This document shows, piece by piece, positions 7,030 to 16,158 of a stretch of DNA of 64,000 bases; positions within the stretch are counted from its first letter, which is position 1; every line of letters begins with the position of its first letter. The DNA lies in the NCBI RefSeq assembly GCF_022760805.1, contig NZ_JAIVFL010000001.1, forward strand, positions 3,348,001-3,412,000, written 5' to 3'. This DNA comes from Candidatus Mycolicibacterium alkanivorans (lineage in GTDB: Bacteria; Actinomycetota; Actinomycetes; Mycobacteriales; Mycobacteriaceae). The notes beneath the pieces were generated by a model that worked only from the letters and a program-made list of their open reading frames with translations, was not told where the DNA came from and did no database searches. The position numbers and the translations under genes are program-made.

Positions 7030-8976
7030 ATGGAGTCGAGCCCGACAGGCACCCGGCTGACCAGCCGATTGGCGCTGGTCGGCGGGTACCTCGTCATGGC
7101 CACCGCGCTGATCGTCTACGCGGTGGCAGCGGGCGACGCCCGCTTCGTGGCGGCTGGTGACTCCTTCCCGGGCATGCCGACGAGTGTCGCCGAGGTCGTC
7201 GGCTACTTCACCGCCGCGCTGGCCGGCGCCATCTGCCTGGGCGGACTGGTCTTCGTCGTCATCACCGCCTGCCCCGACGACCGTGGCGTGCTGGACCCGA
7301 CCTCGTTCCGGGGGCATCTGCTCGTCGAGCGGGTGGCCCCGATCTGGGCGATCTCCGCCGCGGTGATGGTCGTCGTCCAGGTCGCCAACGGCGCCGGAGT
7401 ACCGGTCGCCAAGCTGATCCGCAGCGGCGCCATCGGCTCTGCGTTGAGCGCCTCGGAGATGGCCCGCGGCTGGGTCGCCGTGGTGATCTTCGCCACCGTC
7501 GTCAGCGTCGTGCTTCGACTGGCGGTGCGCTGGGTGTGGCACGTCGTGCTTCTGATTCCGACCCTGATCGCCGTCGTCGCGCTGCCCGTAACCGGAAACG
7601 CCGGCCAGGGCCCCGATCACGACTACGCGACGAGTGCGGTCATCGTGTTCGCGCTGGCGGTGGCCGTGTTGACCGGGGTGAAGGTCGCCGCTGTGGTGGC
7701 CCCACCTGCGGCGGTGCTGCGCCGCCGGGTGCTGGTGGTCGAGGTGACCGCCGGCGCCGTGGCGCTCGTCTACGGCGCGCTGCTGATGTACCTGTTCTCC
7801 GCCCCCGGTTCGCTGACCGGTTCGCACTACGGGCGGCTGGGCCTGATGGCCGCAGCGGCTCTGCTGGCGACTTGGCTGTCCGACGCCGTCCGGTTGCGCG
7901 GCGGCCGCACCCCCGGCGCCCGCACCCCGGCGGGCGCGGTGGCGATGATCGTCGCGCTCGCGGCGATCTCGGCGATGGCCATCCAGACCGCGCCGCGGCT
8001 GCTGGCCCACCGGTTCAGCGCGTGGGACGTCTTCCTGGGCTACGAACTCGCGCAGCCGCCCAGCGTGGTTCGGCTGTTGACGGTGTGGCGCTTCGACGTC
8101 CTGCTCGGCATCGGCGCGGTGGTGCTCGCCACGCTGTACGTGACCGGCGTGATCCGGCTGCGGCGCCGCGGCGACACCTGGCCGCCGGGCCGGCTGACGT
8201 CTTGGCTGCTCGGTTGCCTGGCCCTGCTGTTCACCACCAGTTCGGGGATTCGGGCCTACGGCTCGGCGATGTTCAGCGTGCACATGTCCGAGCACATGGC
8301 CCTCAACATGTTCATCCCGGTCCTACTGGTGCTCGGCGCCCCGATCACCCTGGCCTTGCGCGCGCTGCCGACCGCGGCCGCCGACCAGCCACCGGGGCCG
8401 CGGGAATGGCTCGTGTGGCTGGTGCATTCACCGGTGTCCCGGTTCCTGTCGCATCCCGCGACCGCCTTCGTCCTGTTCGTCGGCTCGCTGTACGCGGTGT
8501 ACTTCACCCCGCTGTTCGACACGTTCGTGCGTTACCACTGGGGTCACGAGTTCATGACTCTGCACTTCCTCATCACTGGATACCTGTTCTACTGGGGCAT
8601 CATCGGCATCGACCCCGGCCCGCGCCGGCTGCCGTTCATCGGCCGCCTGGCCCTACTGTTCGCCGTGATGCCGTTCCATGCCTTCTTCGGCATCGCCACG
8701 ATGACGATGACGTCGGTCATCGGCGGCAGCTTCTACCGCAAACTGAACCTGCCGTGGCTGTCCGACCTCGTCAGCGATCAGCACCTGGGTGGCGCAATCG
8801 CTTGGGGCTCGAGCGAATTGCCAGTGCTCGTGGTGGTGATCGCCCTGGTGGTGCAATGGTCCCGGCAGGACCGGCGGACCGCCACCCGCACCGACCGGCA
8901 CGCCGACGCCAAGTACGACGACGACCTCGAGGCCTACAACGCGATGTTGCGGGAACTAGCCAAGAACCGTCGCTGA
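7030..8976 (+). CDS. CopD - cytochrome c oxidase assembly (CtaG) fusion membrane protein
   Basis: The 648-residue polytopic protein combines an N-terminal CopD-like copper-resistance domain with a C-terminal caa3-type CtaG domain. The C-terminal half shows CtaG features: [23 protein letters not shown] and MPFHAFFGI, with His/Met residues expected to handle Cu. It corresponds to Rv0102, which in M. tuberculosis lies next to ctpB, an arrangement repeated here with two small genes in between. The ATG at 7030 is used because the upstream part of the frame is the reverse of the DUF5134 gene. Likely role: copper movement across the membrane for oxidase maturation or homeostasis. Confidence 0.9.
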   Translation: MESSPTGTRLTSRLALVGGYLVMATALIVYAVAAGDARFVAAGDSFPGMPTSVAEVVGYFTAALAGAICLGGLVFVVITACPDDRGVLDPTSFRGHLLVERVAPIWAISAAVMVVVQVANGAGVPVAKLIRSGAIGSALSASEMARGWVAVVIFATVVSVVLRLAVRWVWHVVLLIPTLIAVVALPVTGNAGQGPDHDYATSAVIVFALAVAVLTGVKVAAVVAPPAAVLRRRVLVVEVTAGAVALVYGALLMYLFSAPGSLTGSHYGRLGLMAAAALLATWLSDAVRLRGGRTPGARTPAGAVAMIVALAAISAMAIQTAPRLLAHRFSAWDVFLGYELAQPPSVVRLLTVWRFDVLLGIGAVVLATLYVTGVIRLRRRGDTWPPGRLTSWLLGCLALLFTTSSGIRAYGSAMFSVHMSEHMALNMFIPVLLVLGAPITLALRALPTAAADQPPGPREWLVWLVHSPVSRFLSHPATAFVLFVGSLYAVYFTPLFDTFVRYHWGHEFMTLHFLITGYLFYWGIIGIDPGPRRLPFIGRLALLFAVMPFHAFFGIATMTMTSVIGGSFYRKLNLPWLSDLVSDQHLGGAIAWGSSELPVLVVVIALVVQWSRQDRRTATRTDRHADAKYDDDLEAYNAMLRELAKNRR

Positions 8977-8983
8977 GCGCCGG

Positions 8984-9124
8984 TCAGCTCACCGTCGACA
9001 TAGGCTGACCGCAGCAGACCTCGCTGTGATCGCCCTCCGACTCACAGCACGGGCATGCCTTCTCGTACACCAGCACCGCACCGCAACTTCGGCATTCATA
9101 CCGCTCGCCGACACTTCTGGCCAT
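8984..9124 (-). CDS. 46-residue Cys-rich zinc-ribbon/desulforedoxin-like protein
   Basis: A short gene preceded by an excellent ribosome-binding site: AGGAGGAGGG ends 4 bases before the ATG at 9124. The product begins MARSVGERYECRSCG and ends CCGQPMSTVS. It has seven cysteines: C11-x2-C14-G, C24-x-C26-C27 and C37-C38-G. The first and last units (CxxCG ... CCGQPM) are those of desulforedoxin/zinc-ribbon miniproteins; the central CPCC is extra. It lies between the CopD-CtaG gene (stops 7 bases apart, convergent) and a CopZ-like gene (79 bases), in a copper cluster, so a Cu or Zn binding or metallothionein-like role is plausible. Its small size would make it easy to miss. Confidence 0.75.
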   Translation of the reverse strand: MARSVGERYECRSCGAVLVYEKACPCCESEGDHSEVCCGQPMSTVS

Positions 9125-9203
9125 GACACCCTCCTCCTACGCCCGACGGCACCCACGGAATCATTGTGCCCCAGCCCGGGCGATGTCGGTGGCGCTTCGC
9201 GCA

Positions 9204-9422
9204 TCAGCCGACGACGGAGTAGTCACCCTCTTCGGAGAGCGCGGCCTGAACCTGCTCGACGGTGAGGTCGCCGCCGGATTGCACCCGTACCGTGGACGGG
9301 CCGTCCGTGCCGAGGTCGACCTCGACGGCGCTGACGGTCGGCAGGGCACCGAGCGCGGTGCTCACCACCCGCACGCAGCTCTGGCAGTGCAGTCCGGAGA
9401 CCTTGAACGTCTGCTGCGACAT
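9204..9422 (-). CDS. copZ: CopZ-like heavy-metal-associated (HMA) chaperone
   Basis: The 72-residue single-domain HMA protein has the ferredoxin-like fold pattern and metal motif G10-L-H-C13-Q-S-C16, followed by the usual alternating hydrophobic strands and a final GDYSVVG. Such proteins carry Cu(I) to P1B ATPases. It is 5 bases downstream of the ATPase gene on the same strand, so the two are surely co-transcribed. His at the x before the first Cys instead of the common Met/Thr is a small variation seen in actinobacterial homologues. Confidence 0.92.
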   Translation of the reverse strand: MSQQTFKVSGLHCQSCVRVVSTALGALPTVSAVEVDLGTDGPSTVRVQSGGDLTVEQVQAALSEEGDYSVVG

Positions 9423-9427
9423 GGTGA

Positions 9428-11677
9428 TCAGCCCTTTCGAGTCTCAGCCCCGAAATTGCGCAGCCGCAAGCTGTTCGAGACGACGAAGAACGACGAGAAC
9501 GCCATCGCGGCGCCCGCGATGAGCGGGTTGAGCAGTCCGGCCGCTGCGATCGGGATCGCGGCGACGTTGTAGCCGAACGCCCAGAAGAGATTGACCTTGA
9601 TGGTCCGCATGGTGGCGCGGGCCAGATCGAGTGCTTGCGGCACGATGTCGAGGTCGTCACGCACCAGAATGATGTCGGCGGCGCCGATCGCGACGTCGGT
9701 GCCGCGCCCGATCGCCAGCCCGAGGTCGGACGACGCCAGTGCGGGCCCGTCGTTGATACCGTCACCGACCATCGCGACCACCCGGCCCCGCTCCCGCAGC
9801 TGCTCGATGACGTCGACCTTGCCCTCGGGAAGCACCTCGGCGATGACCTCGTCGATGCCGACTTGGGCGGCCACCGCGGCCGCTGCCGTCGCGTTGTCCC
9901 CGGTCAGCAGGACCGTCCGCAGTCCCCTGTCGTGCAGGGCCGCCACCGCCCCGGCCGCCGAGTCCTTGACGGCGTCGGCAACCGAGATCGCACCGCAGAC
10001 CACGTCGTCGACAGCAACGAAAACGACTGTCTCCCCACGCGATTCACCGGATCTACGGGCCAACTCCAATTCGGGGCTCAGCGGTGCGTCGCCGCGCACC
10101 CAAGACGGCCGACCCACCACCACGCGCCGGCCCGCGACCGTGCCGGTGACACCGCGGCCGGCGTGGGCGCGGAAGTCCTCGACCGGGCCGCGGTCGTCGG
10201 TGACGGTCGCGATCGCCACGGCCACGGCGTGTTCGGAGGCCACCTCGACGGCCGCGGCCAACGCCAGGACCTCGTCGGACTGCCAGCCGTCGGCGGCGGT
10301 CACGTCGGTCACCGCGAGGTGCCCGGTGGTCAGCGTGCCGGTCTTGTCGAACACGACGGTGTCGACGGCGCGGATGGCTTCCAGCGCCCGATATCCCTTG
10401 AGGAAGATGCCGAGCTGGGCACCCCGGCCCGAGGCCACCATCATCGCCGTCGGCGTGGCCAAACCCAGCGCACACGGGCAGGCGATCACCAGCACCGCCA
10501 GCGCCGCCGAGAACGTGCGGTCGGCACCTGCCCCGGACAGCAGCCACGCCGCCGCGGTCAGCGCGGCGATGACGAACACGGCCGGCACGAACACCCCGGC
10601 GATCCGGTCGGCCAGGCGCTGCGCGTCGGCCTTCTGCGCCTGCGCTTCCTCGACCAGGCGCACCATTCCGGCGAACTGCGTGTCGGCGCCCACCGCGGCG
10701 GCCTCGACGATCAGCCGGCCGTCGAGGACGACGGTCCCGCCGATCACCCGGCCACCCGGATGCGCGCGGGCCGGCTTGGCCTCGCCGGTCATGGCGCTCA
10801 TGTCGATCGCGGAACTACCCTCGACCACCAGACCGTCGGCGGCGATGGTCTCCCCGGGACGCACCGCGAACCGCTGTTGCTCCTTGAGTTCGTCGGCCGG
10901 GATCACCATCTCGGTGCCGTCGGCCAGCAGGACCGAGACGTTCTTGGCGCTGAGTGCGGCCAGCGCCCGCAGCGCGCTTCCGGCCCGCGACTTCGCCCGC
11001 GCCTCGAAGTACCGGCCGGCCAGGATGAACACGGTCACGCCGGCGGCCACTTCGAGGTAGATCGCGTCGCTGCCCAGCAGCGCCTGCCAGATCCCGTGGG
11101 TCTCCCGGACGTGGTGGCCGAAGAAGATGGTGTAGAGCGACCACAGCGTGGCCGCGGTGACGCCGACCGAGATCAGCGTCTCCATCGACGCCGTGCGGTG
11201 GCGGGCGTTGCGCAGGGCGACGCGATGGAACGGCCAGGCGGCCCACGTGACGATCGGCAGTGCCAGAGCGGTCAGCACCCACCCCCAGCCGGTGAACCGC
11301 GTGCTGGGCACCACGGCGAACATCACCGACAGGTCGGCCAGCGGGACGAACAACACCGCGGCGATCGCCAGCCGGCGCAGCAGGCTGCGGGCGATCTTCT
11401 CGTCGGGGTCGGCCACCTCGACCCGCACGTCGCCGCGGGGGGCGGCATTGTACCCGGCCTTGCGGACCACCTCGCACAGCTCGTCGGTAGGGACGGAGTC
11501 GGCGACGTCGATGGTGGCCACCCGGGTGGCGTAGTTCACCGTCGCATGCACACCGTCGAGCCTGTTGAGCTTGGTCTCGACGCGCGCGGCGCAGGCCGCG
11601 CAGGACATCCCCGAAACGTCTAGTTGGACGCGGCGCAGGTCGGTGGCGGTCGCGGCGCCGACGACGGATGCCGTCAT
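9428..11677 (-). CDS. ctpB: Copper P1B-type ATPase, CtpB/CtpA-like
   Basis: The 749-residue pump contains an N-terminal HMA domain (M24-S-C26-A-A-C29), about eight membrane helices, the TGEA actuator loop, the transmembrane CPC motif (C400-P-C402) that defines Cu(I)/Ag(I) transport, the phosphorylation site D444-KTGT, an HP-type SEHA motif and the hinge [10 protein letters not shown]. The length and text of the protein resemble M. tuberculosis CtpB, which is also paired with an Rv0102-type gene. The ATG at 11677 follows GAGGAGG by 4 bases; the longer upstream reading is intergenic. It is divergent from sigC, sharing a 194-base control region. Confidence 0.93.
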   Translation of the reverse strand: MTASVVGAATATDLRRVQLDVSGMSCAACAARVETKLNRLDGVHATVNYATRVATIDVADSVPTDELCEVVRKAGYNAAPRGDVRVEVADPDEKIARSLLRRLAIAAVLFVPLADLSVMFAVVPSTRFTGWGWVLTALALPIVTWAAWPFHRVALRNARHRTASMETLISVGVTAATLWSLYTIFFGHHVRETHGIWQALLGSDAIYLEVAAGVTVFILAGRYFEARAKSRAGSALRALAALSAKNVSVLLADGTEMVIPADELKEQQRFAVRPGETIAADGLVVEGSSAIDMSAMTGEAKPARAHPGGRVIGGTVVLDGRLIVEAAAVGADTQFAGMVRLVEEAQAQKADAQRLADRIAGVFVPAVFVIAALTAAAWLLSGAGADRTFSAALAVLVIACPCALGLATPTAMMVASGRGAQLGIFLKGYRALEAIRAVDTVVFDKTGTLTTGHLAVTDVTAADGWQSDEVLALAAAVEVASEHAVAVAIATVTDDRGPVEDFRAHAGRGVTGTVAGRRVVVGRPSWVRGDAPLSPELELARRSGESRGETVVFVAVDDVVCGAISVADAVKDSAAGAVAALHDRGLRTVLLTGDNATAAAAVAAQVGIDEVIAEVLPEGKVDVIEQLRERGRVVAMVGDGINDGPALASSDLGLAIGRGTDVAIGAADIILVRDDLDIVPQALDLARATMRTIKVNLFWAFGYNVAAIPIAAAGLLNPLIAGAAMAFSSFFVVSNSLRLRNFGAETRKG

Positions 11678-11757
11678 GTCCTCCTCATTTCCCGGGGCGC
11701 ACACCACCCCACGTCCAATGGTCGGTTGCCCACGCCGCCGAGTTCCCGGCAGTGGGA

Positions 11758-11810
11758 AACCCTGGGTTCGGGGCGCACCACGACCCCATCCAAAATACTC
11801 CCCAGGGTTC
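11758..11810. promoter_or_regulatory. Paired CCCWGGGTTCG elements between ctpB and sigC
   Basis: The divergent region contains a perfect palindrome AACCCTGGGTT (11758-11768) and, about 40 bases further, CCCAGGGTTC (11801-11810); both carry CCC-W-GGGTTCG. On the minus strand the second copy reads ACCCTGGGGAGTA, partly like CsoR/RicR-type copper operators (TACCC...GGGTA). Position suggests control of ctpB and/or sigC; the match is only partial. Confidence 0.35.
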
Positions 11811-11871
11811 GCCACGCCGGACGGCAGCCTGGGGACGTGCCCGCTTGCGCCATCCCCTACTCTGACTTTCC

Positions 11872-12423
11872 GTGGCCGAACGCGACGACGACCGGGTGAC
11901 CTCCCTGGCGCTGGCCGCCGGCCGGGGTGACACCGCCGCCCTCGAGGCCTTCATCAGGGCGACTGAGCGTGATGTGTGGCGCACCGTCGCCTTCCTGGGT
12001 GATCCCGGCAGTGCCGACGATCTGACCCAGGAGACCTTCCTGCGCGCGCTGGGATCGCTACCGAGGTTCTCGGGCCGCTCCTCGGCCCGTACCTGGCTGC
12101 TGTCGATCGCGCGCCGGGTGGTGGTCGACCAGATCCGCCGCAACCAGGCCCGGCCGCGCACCGCCTACGGCGTCGACTTGGACGACGTCCTCGACACCCG
12201 CCGCAGCGCGGCGAGTGTCGAGGACGTCGTCGAGATCCGGATGCTGCTCGACGGCCTCGACACCGACCGCCGCGACGCCCTGATGCTGACCCAGGTGCTC
12301 GGCCTGTCCTACGCCGAGGCCGCCGAGGTCTGCGGTTGCCCGGTGGGCACCATCCGCTCCCGGGTGGCACGCGCCCGCGACGACTTGCTGAGCGCGGTCA
12401 ACCGCGACGACCAGGTGGGCTGA
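11872..12423 (+). CDS. sigC: ECF RNA polymerase sigma factor SigC
   Basis: This 183-residue group 4 sigma factor has a region 2 ([39 protein letters not shown]) and a region 4 ([36 protein letters not shown]), and no C-terminal extension. The text closely follows M. tuberculosis SigC, including the [18 protein letters not shown] segment. The GTG at 11872 has no ribosome-binding site; TACTCT about 10 bases upstream could be a -10 for a leaderless mRNA. SigC has been tied to copper acquisition in M. tuberculosis, and here the gene adjoins a copper ATPase. No anti-sigma gene is immediately next to it; the zf-HC2 gene at 5532 is the candidate. Confidence 0.92.
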   Translation: MAERDDDRVTSLALAAGRGDTAALEAFIRATERDVWRTVAFLGDPGSADDLTQETFLRALGSLPRFSGRSSARTWLLSIARRVVVDQIRRNQARPRTAYGVDLDDVLDTRRSAASVEDVVEIRMLLDGLDTDRRDALMLTQVLGLSYAEAAEVCGCPVGTIRSRVARARDDLLSAVNRDDQVG

Positions 12424-12545
12424 GCGGGAACCGCAGGGCCGTCCGATGCGACCACTGAGGGTGTCCAGCAGTAGCGACCACGACGTCGAGGACGGTCGTC
12501 GGCCTCGGTGTGGTGTGGCCGGCGCAGCCGGACTGTGATCCGCGC

Positions 12546-13265
12546 TCAGCCCAGGAAGCCGTGCAGCAGCGCCGCCGATCCCTCGACATGGGCGCGCATC
12601 GCCGACTCAGCTGCCTCGACATCGCCGGCCAGTATCGCGATGACGATTCCCTCGTGCTGCTCGTCGGAGTGGGCAATGTTGCGGCGCAGCAACGGAATCC
12701 GGTCGAGCAGGGAGTTGAGCCGCATCCTGTTCTCGGCCACCAGCGGCACCAGCGACGGCGACCCGGCGGCCTCGGCGATCGCCAGGTGCAGCCGGGAGTC
12801 CAGCCGCCGGTAGTAATCTGGGGCGGCGTCGCGGACGTCGGCCAGCCGTGACCACAGTCCCTCGCGTTCGGCGGCGGTCAGCGTTCTGCTGGCGGCCATC
12901 CGGGCCGCTCCGACCTCGAGGATCTCCCGCAGCCGCAGCGCGTCGTCGATCTCGGCCCGGTTGACCCGCACCGCGTCGGTCGGCGCGGGCAGTTCCTCGG
13001 TCAGGAAGGTTCCGCCGTAGCGGCCGCGCCGCGACACCAGGTAGCCGGCGTCGGCCAGCGACTTGATCGCCTCCCGCACGGTGTCGCGGCTGACCCCGAG
13101 TTTCGCGGCCAGCTCCCGCTCGGGCGGCAGGGAATCCCCCGGCGCCAGCACACCGAGCCGGATGGTCTGCAGCAGCCGGCCGACGGTGTCCTCGAAGGCG
13201 TTTCCGGGCCGCACCGGACGCAGCAGGGCCTCGGAGGCCACTGCTGAATCCGGCTCGGCCGCCAT
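12546..13265 (-). CDS. FadR/GntR-family transcriptional regulator
   Basis: The 239-residue regulator has an N-terminal GntR winged helix (SLPPERELAAKLGVSRDTVREAIKSLADAGYLVSRRGRYGGTF) and a C-terminal FCD ligand-binding domain with conserved helix residues (DxxLH...HxxI, here DSRLHLAIAEAAG and DEQHEGIVIAILAGD). The ATG at 13265 begins the usual N-terminus. It lies 11 bases after the SDR gene in the glnA4 gene set, so it likely senses an intermediate of that pathway and controls the operon and possibly the divergent permease. Confidence 0.88.
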   Translation of the reverse strand: MAAEPDSAVASEALLRPVRPGNAFEDTVGRLLQTIRLGVLAPGDSLPPERELAAKLGVSRDTVREAIKSLADAGYLVSRRGRYGGTFLTEELPAPTDAVRVNRAEIDDALRLREILEVGAARMAASRTLTAAEREGLWSRLADVRDAAPDYYRRLDSRLHLAIAEAAGSPSLVPLVAENRMRLNSLLDRIPLLRRNIAHSDEQHEGIVIAILAGDVEAAESAMRAHVEGSAALLHGFLG

Positions 13266-13276
13266 GTCCCGAGCCT

Positions 13277-14050
13277 CTACAGCGGGGTGACGTAGTGGCC
13301 GCTGATGCCGCCGTCGACCAGGAAGGTCGACCCGGTGATGAATGACGAGTCGTCGCTGGCCAGGAACGCCACCGCGGCGGCCAGTTCCTCCGGCTCGGCG
13401 AACCGGCCCATCGGCACGTGCACCAACCGGCGCGCCGCCCGCTCGGGATCCTTGGCGAACAGTTCCTGCAGCAGCGGGGTGTTCACCGGTCCAGGGCACA
13501 GCGCGTTGACCCGAATTCCCTGGCGCGCGAATTGGACTCCGAGCTCGCGTGACATCGCCAGCACCCCGCCCTTGGAGGCGGTGTAGGAGATCTGGGAGGT
13601 GGCCGAGCCCATCACCGCGACGAACGAGGCGGTGTTGATGATCGAGCCCCGCTGCGCGGGCACCATGTGCCGCAGTGCCGCCTTGCAACAGAAGAAGACC
13701 GACTTGAGGTTGACGTCCTGCACCCGGTCCCAGGCATCGATGCCGGTGTTCTCGATGAGATCGTCGTCGGGCGGACTGATGCCCGCGTTGTTGAACGCGA
13801 TGTCGACCCCGCCGTGCACCTCGAAGGCGGTGTCGAACAATCGATCCACCGCGACCTGATCCGAGACGTCCACCTGCACGAACGTCACGTGCAGATCATC
13901 CGCGACGGACTGGCCGGTCGTCGGGTCGACGTCCCCGATGACGACGATCGCACCTTCGGCCCGCATCCGCTTGACGGCCGCCAGCCCAATGCCGCTCGCG
14001 CCGCCGGTGACGACGGCAACCTTGTCCTTGAGTCGCTGGGACAGATCCAT
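13277..14050 (-). CDS. Short-chain dehydrogenase/reductase (Rv2857c-like)
   Basis: This classical SDR has 257 residues: the cofactor motif TGGASGIG (15-22), NNAG, the catalytic Ser and YTASK (Tyr-x-x-x-Lys), and a C-terminal substrate loop. An Asp after strand 2 (GDVDP) suggests NAD(H). It abuts aldC with no gap and precedes the gntR gene. In this gene set it could oxidise the alcohol of a gamma-glutamylated amino alcohol to an aldehyde for the next enzyme; that substrate is inferred from context only. Confidence 0.88.
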   Translation of the reverse strand: MDLSQRLKDKVAVVTGGASGIGLAAVKRMRAEGAIVVIGDVDPTTGQSVADDLHVTFVQVDVSDQVAVDRLFDTAFEVHGGVDIAFNNAGISPPDDDLIENTGIDAWDRVQDVNLKSVFFCCKAALRHMVPAQRGSIINTASFVAVMGSATSQISYTASKGGVLAMSRELGVQFARQGIRVNALCPGPVNTPLLQELFAKDPERAARRLVHVPMGRFAEPEELAAAVAFLASDDSSFITGSTFLVDGGISGHYVTPL

Positions 14051-15415
14051 CTAGCTCTCCTCTACTGCGAAAAACACGTTCTTGGTCTCGGTGAATGAGA
14101 ACGGCGCGTCGGGGCCGAGTTCGCGCCCCAGCCCGGACTGCTTGAACCCGCCGAACGGGGTGTTGTAGCGCACCGACGAGTGCGAGTTCACGCTGACGTT
14201 ACCCGCCTCGATCGCGCGCGAGACCCGCAGCGCACGCGACAGGTTGTCAGTCCAGATCGAGCCGGACAGGCCGTATTCGGTGTCGTTGGCCAGGGCGATG
14301 GCATCGGCTTCGTCCTCGAAGGGCAGGACCGTGACGACCGGGCCGAAGATCTCCTCGATCACCGTGCGGTCGGTGCGCTGCGGGGTCAGCACGGTCGGCG
14401 GGAACCAGTAGCCGGGCCCGTCGGGCGCCGAGCCGCGGAAGGCCACCGGGGCGTCGTCGGGCACGTAGGCGGCCACCGATTCGAAGTGCTTGCGCGACAC
14501 CAGCGGTCCCATCTCAGTGTCGCGCGCGGCAGGGTCACCGACCACCAGCGCCTTGACGGCCGGCTCGAGCAGCTCGAGGAACGTGTCGAACACGCTGCGC
14601 TGCACCAGGATTCGGCTGCGCGCGCAGCAGTCCTGGCCGGCGTTGTCGAACACCCCGTAGGGCGCGGTGGCGGCCGCCTTCTCCAGGTCGCAGTCGGCGA
14701 AGATCACGTTGGCGCTCTTGCCGCCCAGTTCCAGCGTCACGCGCTTGACCTGATCGGCAGCCCCGGCCATCACCTTGGTGCCGACCTCGGTGGAGCCGGT
14801 GAACACGATCTTGCGGATGTCGGGATGGCTGATGAACCGCTCCCCGACCACCGAGCCCTTGCCGGGCAGCACCTGGAAAAGGTCTTCGGGCAGACCGGCT
14901 TCCACGGCCAGCTCGCCGAGCCGCATCGAGGTCAGCGGCGTCCACTCGGCTGGCTTGAGCACCACCGCGTTGCCCGCGGCCAATGCGGGCGCGAACCCCC
15001 AGGCGGCGATCGGCATCGGGAAATTCCACGGGGTGATCACGCCGATCACGCCCATCGGCTCGTTGAAGGTGACGTCGAGCCCGCCGGCCACCGGAATCTG
15101 CTTGCCGGACAACCGCTCCGGGCTCGCCGAGTAGAACTGCAGCACGTCGCGGACGTGCCCGGCCTCCCACTCGGCCGCGCCGATCGGGTGCCCGGAGTTG
15201 GCGACCTCGAGGGCGGCCAGCTCCGGAACATGCGAGTCCACCGTGGCGGCGAAGGCCCGCAACTTGGCGGCCCGTTCCGCCGGCGCCGCGGCGGCCCAGG
15301 ATTTCTGGGCGACCTTGGCCCGCGCGACGGCGTCGTCGACGCCGGCCAGATCGGTCTGCTCGACGGTGCCCAACACCTGCTCGGTCGCCGGGTTGATCAG
15401 TTCGGTGGAGGCCAC
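14051..15415 (-). CDS. aldC: Aldehyde dehydrogenase (AldC, Rv2858c-like)
   Basis: The 454-residue NAD(P)-dependent aldehyde dehydrogenase has the fold markers PWNFP, FTGSTEVG, the general base in LELGGKSANV, and the catalytic Cys in the segment DNAGQDCCARSR; a late EIFGPV motif is also present. The GTG at 15415 overlaps the end of the upstream hydrolase gene by 19 bases and gives a length nearly equal to M. tuberculosis AldC; longer versions run into the neighbouring gene. Within the glnA4 cluster it likely oxidises a gamma-glutamyl aldehyde to the acid. Confidence 0.93.
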   Translation of the reverse strand: MASTELINPATEQVLGTVEQTDLAGVDDAVARAKVAQKSWAAAAPAERAAKLRAFAATVDSHVPELAALEVANSGHPIGAAEWEAGHVRDVLQFYSASPERLSGKQIPVAGGLDVTFNEPMGVIGVITPWNFPMPIAAWGFAPALAAGNAVVLKPAEWTPLTSMRLGELAVEAGLPEDLFQVLPGKGSVVGERFISHPDIRKIVFTGSTEVGTKVMAGAADQVKRVTLELGGKSANVIFADCDLEKAAATAPYGVFDNAGQDCCARSRILVQRSVFDTFLELLEPAVKALVVGDPAARDTEMGPLVSRKHFESVAAYVPDDAPVAFRGSAPDGPGYWFPPTVLTPQRTDRTVIEEIFGPVVTVLPFEDEADAIALANDTEYGLSGSIWTDNLSRALRVSRAIEAGNVSVNSHSSVRYNTPFGGFKQSGLGRELGPDAPFSFTETKNVFFAVEES

Positions 15416-16158
15416 AGGTTCACTCTTTCCGTCGTGTGGTTGCGTGCGGCCTCCACCAGCCCGGCGAACAACCGCAGATCGTCCAGGGTCTCCTCGGGAT
15501 GCCACTGCACCGCGAGAACGAAGTCGTGGCCCGGCATCTCGACGGCCTCGATCACTCCGTCGGTATCGCGGGCGCAGACCACCAGGCCGTCCCCCAGCCG
15601 GTCGATGGCCTGGTGGTGATAGCACTGCGCGTCCGAGGTCTCACCGATCAGACCGGCCAGCTTGCTGCCTTCGACGGTGTGCACGGTGGAGGTGGAGAAC
15701 ACGGCGTTGCCCTGCTGGTGGCGGGTGTGCCCGAGGATGTCGGGCAGATGCTGGTGCAGCGTGCCGCCGAGGGCGACGTTGAGCAGCTGCGCGCCGCGGC
15801 AGATTCCGAGCACCGGCAGGTGGCGGCGCAGCGCCCCGGCCAGCAGCGCGAATTCCCAGGCGTCGCGGTCGCGGGCCGGCTCGTCGGTGGTGGGGTGCGG
15901 GTCGTGGCCGTAGGTGGCGGGGTCGACGTCCTTGCCGCCGGTGATGATCAGCCCATCGAGACGGTCGAGCACCCGTGCGGCGATTTCGGCGTCGACCGGC
16001 TGCGGCGGCAGCAGTGTCGCGATACCGCCGGCCAGCGTGACGCCCTTGATGTAGACGCCGGGCAGGAAGCTGGCGTGCACGTCCCACACACTGGTCTGGG
16101 CCTGCTGCAGGTATGTGGTCAGCCCCACGATGGGGCGGGCAAATTCAGAGCCGTTCAA
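15397..16158 (-). CDS. Class I glutamine amidotransferase-like gamma-glutamyl hydrolase (PuuD type)
   Basis: The 253-residue peptidase C26 family protein has nucleophile C120 in G-I-C-R-G and the His/Glu pair H220/E222 in QWHPEE. TGGKDVDP near 74-80 is typical of gamma-glutamyl-GABA hydrolases. It would release glutamate from a gamma-glutamylated product. It overlaps glnA4 by 14 bases and aldC by 19, so tight translational coupling is expected. It matches Rv2859c by position. Confidence 0.9.
   Translation of the reverse strand: MNGSEFARPIVGLTTYLQQAQTSVWDVHASFLPGVYIKGVTLAGGIATLLPPQPVDAEIAARVLDRLDGLIITGGKDVDPATYGHDPHPTTDEPARDRDAWEFALLAGALRRHLPVLGICRGAQLLNVALGGTLHQHLPDILGHTRHQQGNAVFSTSTVHTVEGSKLAGLIGETSDAQCYHHQAIDRLGDGLVVCARDTDGVIEAVEMPGHDFVLAVQWHPEETLDDLRLFAGLVEAARNHTTERVNLWPPPN

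Noticed and set aside
7021..8295. Long minus-strand frame opposite the CopD-CtaG gene
   Set aside because: Composition is rich in His, Arg, Gly and Gln without any domain; the opposite strand codes a clear membrane protein.
9635..11623. Long plus-strand open frame (662 codons) opposite the copper ATPase
   Set aside because: It is a GC-driven shadow of the ATPase gene: low-complexity Arg/Gly/His/Asp-rich text, no motifs and no ribosome-binding site, while the minus strand has all P-type ATPase motifs.
14180..15619. 479-codon plus-strand frame opposite aldC
   Set aside because: Shadow of the aldehyde dehydrogenase; no motif and biased composition.
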